Assembly (NCBI GenBank): GCA_964035575.1
Contig: OZ037925.1
Coordinates: 186,001-250,000 of the forward strand
Length of the DNA: 64,000 nt
Origin: Rhynchopus sp. YZ270_cl-10
Taxonomy: Eukaryota; Euglenozoa; Diplonemea; Diplonemida; Diplonemidae
Direction of reading: 5' to 3'
In this document: positions 63,200 to 64,000 of the stretch, piece by piece
Layout of the letters: each line of letters begins with the position of its first letter
How positions within the stretch are numbered: position 1 is the first letter of the stretch
Program-made: the position numbers and the translations under genes
Notes under the pieces: generated by a model
Told to the model about the DNA's origin: nothing
Seen by the model: the letters and a program-made list of their open reading frames with translations, nothing else
Database searches by the model: none

Positions 63200-64000
63200 T
63201 CACAGCAAAGGCTGCCCGTCGGACTGATCCGTGACTTGAGTGCCCTGCATGTAGGGCTCCTGAAGAAGCGCCTGTGCAGACGGGCGGTCGCTTGCCTTGA
63301 TGACAAAGCACCGTCGTGTGAAGGCCGCAAGGTCGTCGGGTGCGTTGCCCGGGATGGGCGGGCCGGTCTTGCTGTTGAGGATGAGGGTCAGCACCTCGTG
63401 CTCGCCGTCGCGCGACTCTGCCCACGGTGTGCACCCCAGCATCTCAATCATGGTGCACCCCAGCGACCAGATGTCGCAGCGTGTCCCGTACTCACCCCTC
63501 TCCGTGTGTTTCCGCTTCAGCACCTCGGGCGCCATCCAGAACGGCGTCCCTGCGTATGTGTTCGCACCAAACGCAGCAAAGCTCTGCCCCCCGTCGTCGT
63601 CAAACAGCTTGCTGCTCCCAAAGTCTGACAGCTTCACAGACGCGTCCACCGACAGCAGCAGGTTGTCTGCCTTCACGTCGCGGTGTGAAATCGGTGCACG
63701 CCCTTCATTCGCCGAGTGCAGGTATTCCAGTGCCAGAAGCACCTGCTTCGCGTAGAGGCGCACTGTCGACGGCTCAAGGCCCCCCTTCCGTGCACGCACC
63801 AGCCCACGCACAGAACCCCCAGACATGTACTCCATGAAGATCTCCAGACGCGATGCGTCCCGCCACGTGTGTCCCATGTACTGCACAATGTGTTCGTGGT
63901 GCAGTGTCCGCATCAGCTGGAACTCCTGCTCCACACGCATGCGCGCTTTCGACGAGTGTGACGCGTCCAGCTGGATCTCCTTCACAGCCACATGCCGTCC
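63200..64000 (-). CDS. MAP3K-like serine/threonine kinase, 3' part
   Basis: Phosphorylates proteins using ATP; the type resembles MEKK/STE11 kinases at the top of MAP-kinase cascades. The gene enters from beyond the right edge and stops at 63200, giving 266 residues here. Visible in order: beta-3 lysine (GRHVAVKEI), helix C region, hinge (IFMEYMSGGSV), catalytic loop SHRDVKADNLLL, metal-binding DFGSSKLF, an activation loop ending GTPFWMAPEVL, DIWSLGCTMIEM and the C-lobe to ASDRPSAQALLQEPYM. All core catalytic residues seen are intact. The glycine loop and any regulatory N-terminus lie outside. The frame is open to the window end; the first in-window codon readable as a start is a GTG, so no start is claimed. 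Confidence 0.92.
   Translation of the reverse strand, partial: GRHVAVKEIQLDASHSSKARMRVEQEFQLMRTLHHEHIVQYMGHTWRDASRLEIFMEYMSGGSVRGLVRARKGGLEPSTVRLYAKQVLLALEYLHSANEGRAPISHRDVKADNLLLSVDASVKLSDFGSSKLFDDDGGQSFAAFGANTYAGTPFWMAPEVLKRKHTERGEYGTRCDIWSLGCTMIEMLGCTPWAESRDGEHEVLTLILNSKTGPPIPGNAPDDLAAFTRRCFVIKASDRPSAQALLQEPYMQGTQVTDQSDGQPLL

Overview
The window is nuclear DNA of a repeat-rich unicellular eukaryote. Genes are sparse (about eight supportable host genes in 64 kb) and sit among short terminal-inverted-repeat (TIR) transposons, foldback elements and 6-10-bp satellites. Every convincing host gene is on the minus strand; the only plus-strand protein of any size is an hAT transposase. One-way gene order, a 47-bp gap between two genes that holds a T12-ACAG acceptor-like site, and a mitochondrial-type exonuclease with a lysine/alanine-rich region would all suit a euglenozoan (diplonemid-like rather than kinetoplastid, because two ordinary GT-AG introns are inferred). 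This placement is inference and not settled by the sequence. No virus-derived or LTR element was recognised.

Layout. 1-4.4 kb: intergenic repeats, stem-loop repeats and a piggyBac-type element (TTAA target). 4.4-8.2 kb: EGF-repeat membrane protein. 8.7-14.6 kb: first copy of a duplicated block with an ankyrin gene, later invaded by satellites and TIR elements. 14.9-17.4 kb: an element carrying two large satellites. 17.4-23.8 kb: satellite and ACATGT-rich spacer, a short hAT-like element, and a full-length hAT transposon with perfect 14-bp TIRs, an 8-bp target duplication and one frameshift. 24.4-28.6 kb: four TIR elements (A-D) strung along a C-tract, each bounded by TA. 29.0-35.6 kb: second copy of the ankyrin block, split by three hAT-like elements, two nested in the third. 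36.6-38.9 kb: secreted Cys-rich repeat protein. 40.0-41.9 kb: RluA-type pseudouridine synthase and a small upstream gene. 42-52.2 kb: repeats, including a second G-tract pair of TA elements (P, E) with a related empty site nearby. 52.2-54.8 kb: DNA polymerase I-type 5'-3' exonuclease, two exons. 55-63.2 kb: repeats and a TIR element with a captured coding fragment. 63.2-64 kb: 3' end of a MAP3K-like kinase.

The host genes do not form an obvious pathway. The strongest overall signal is the mobile DNA: nine hAT-like elements with CAGGG ends (eight flanked by exact 8-bp duplications), TA-flanked elements lying in G/C homopolymer runs, an unassigned group with TGGKGTGGC ends and 5-bp duplications, and a set of satellites that nearly all contain GTAC.
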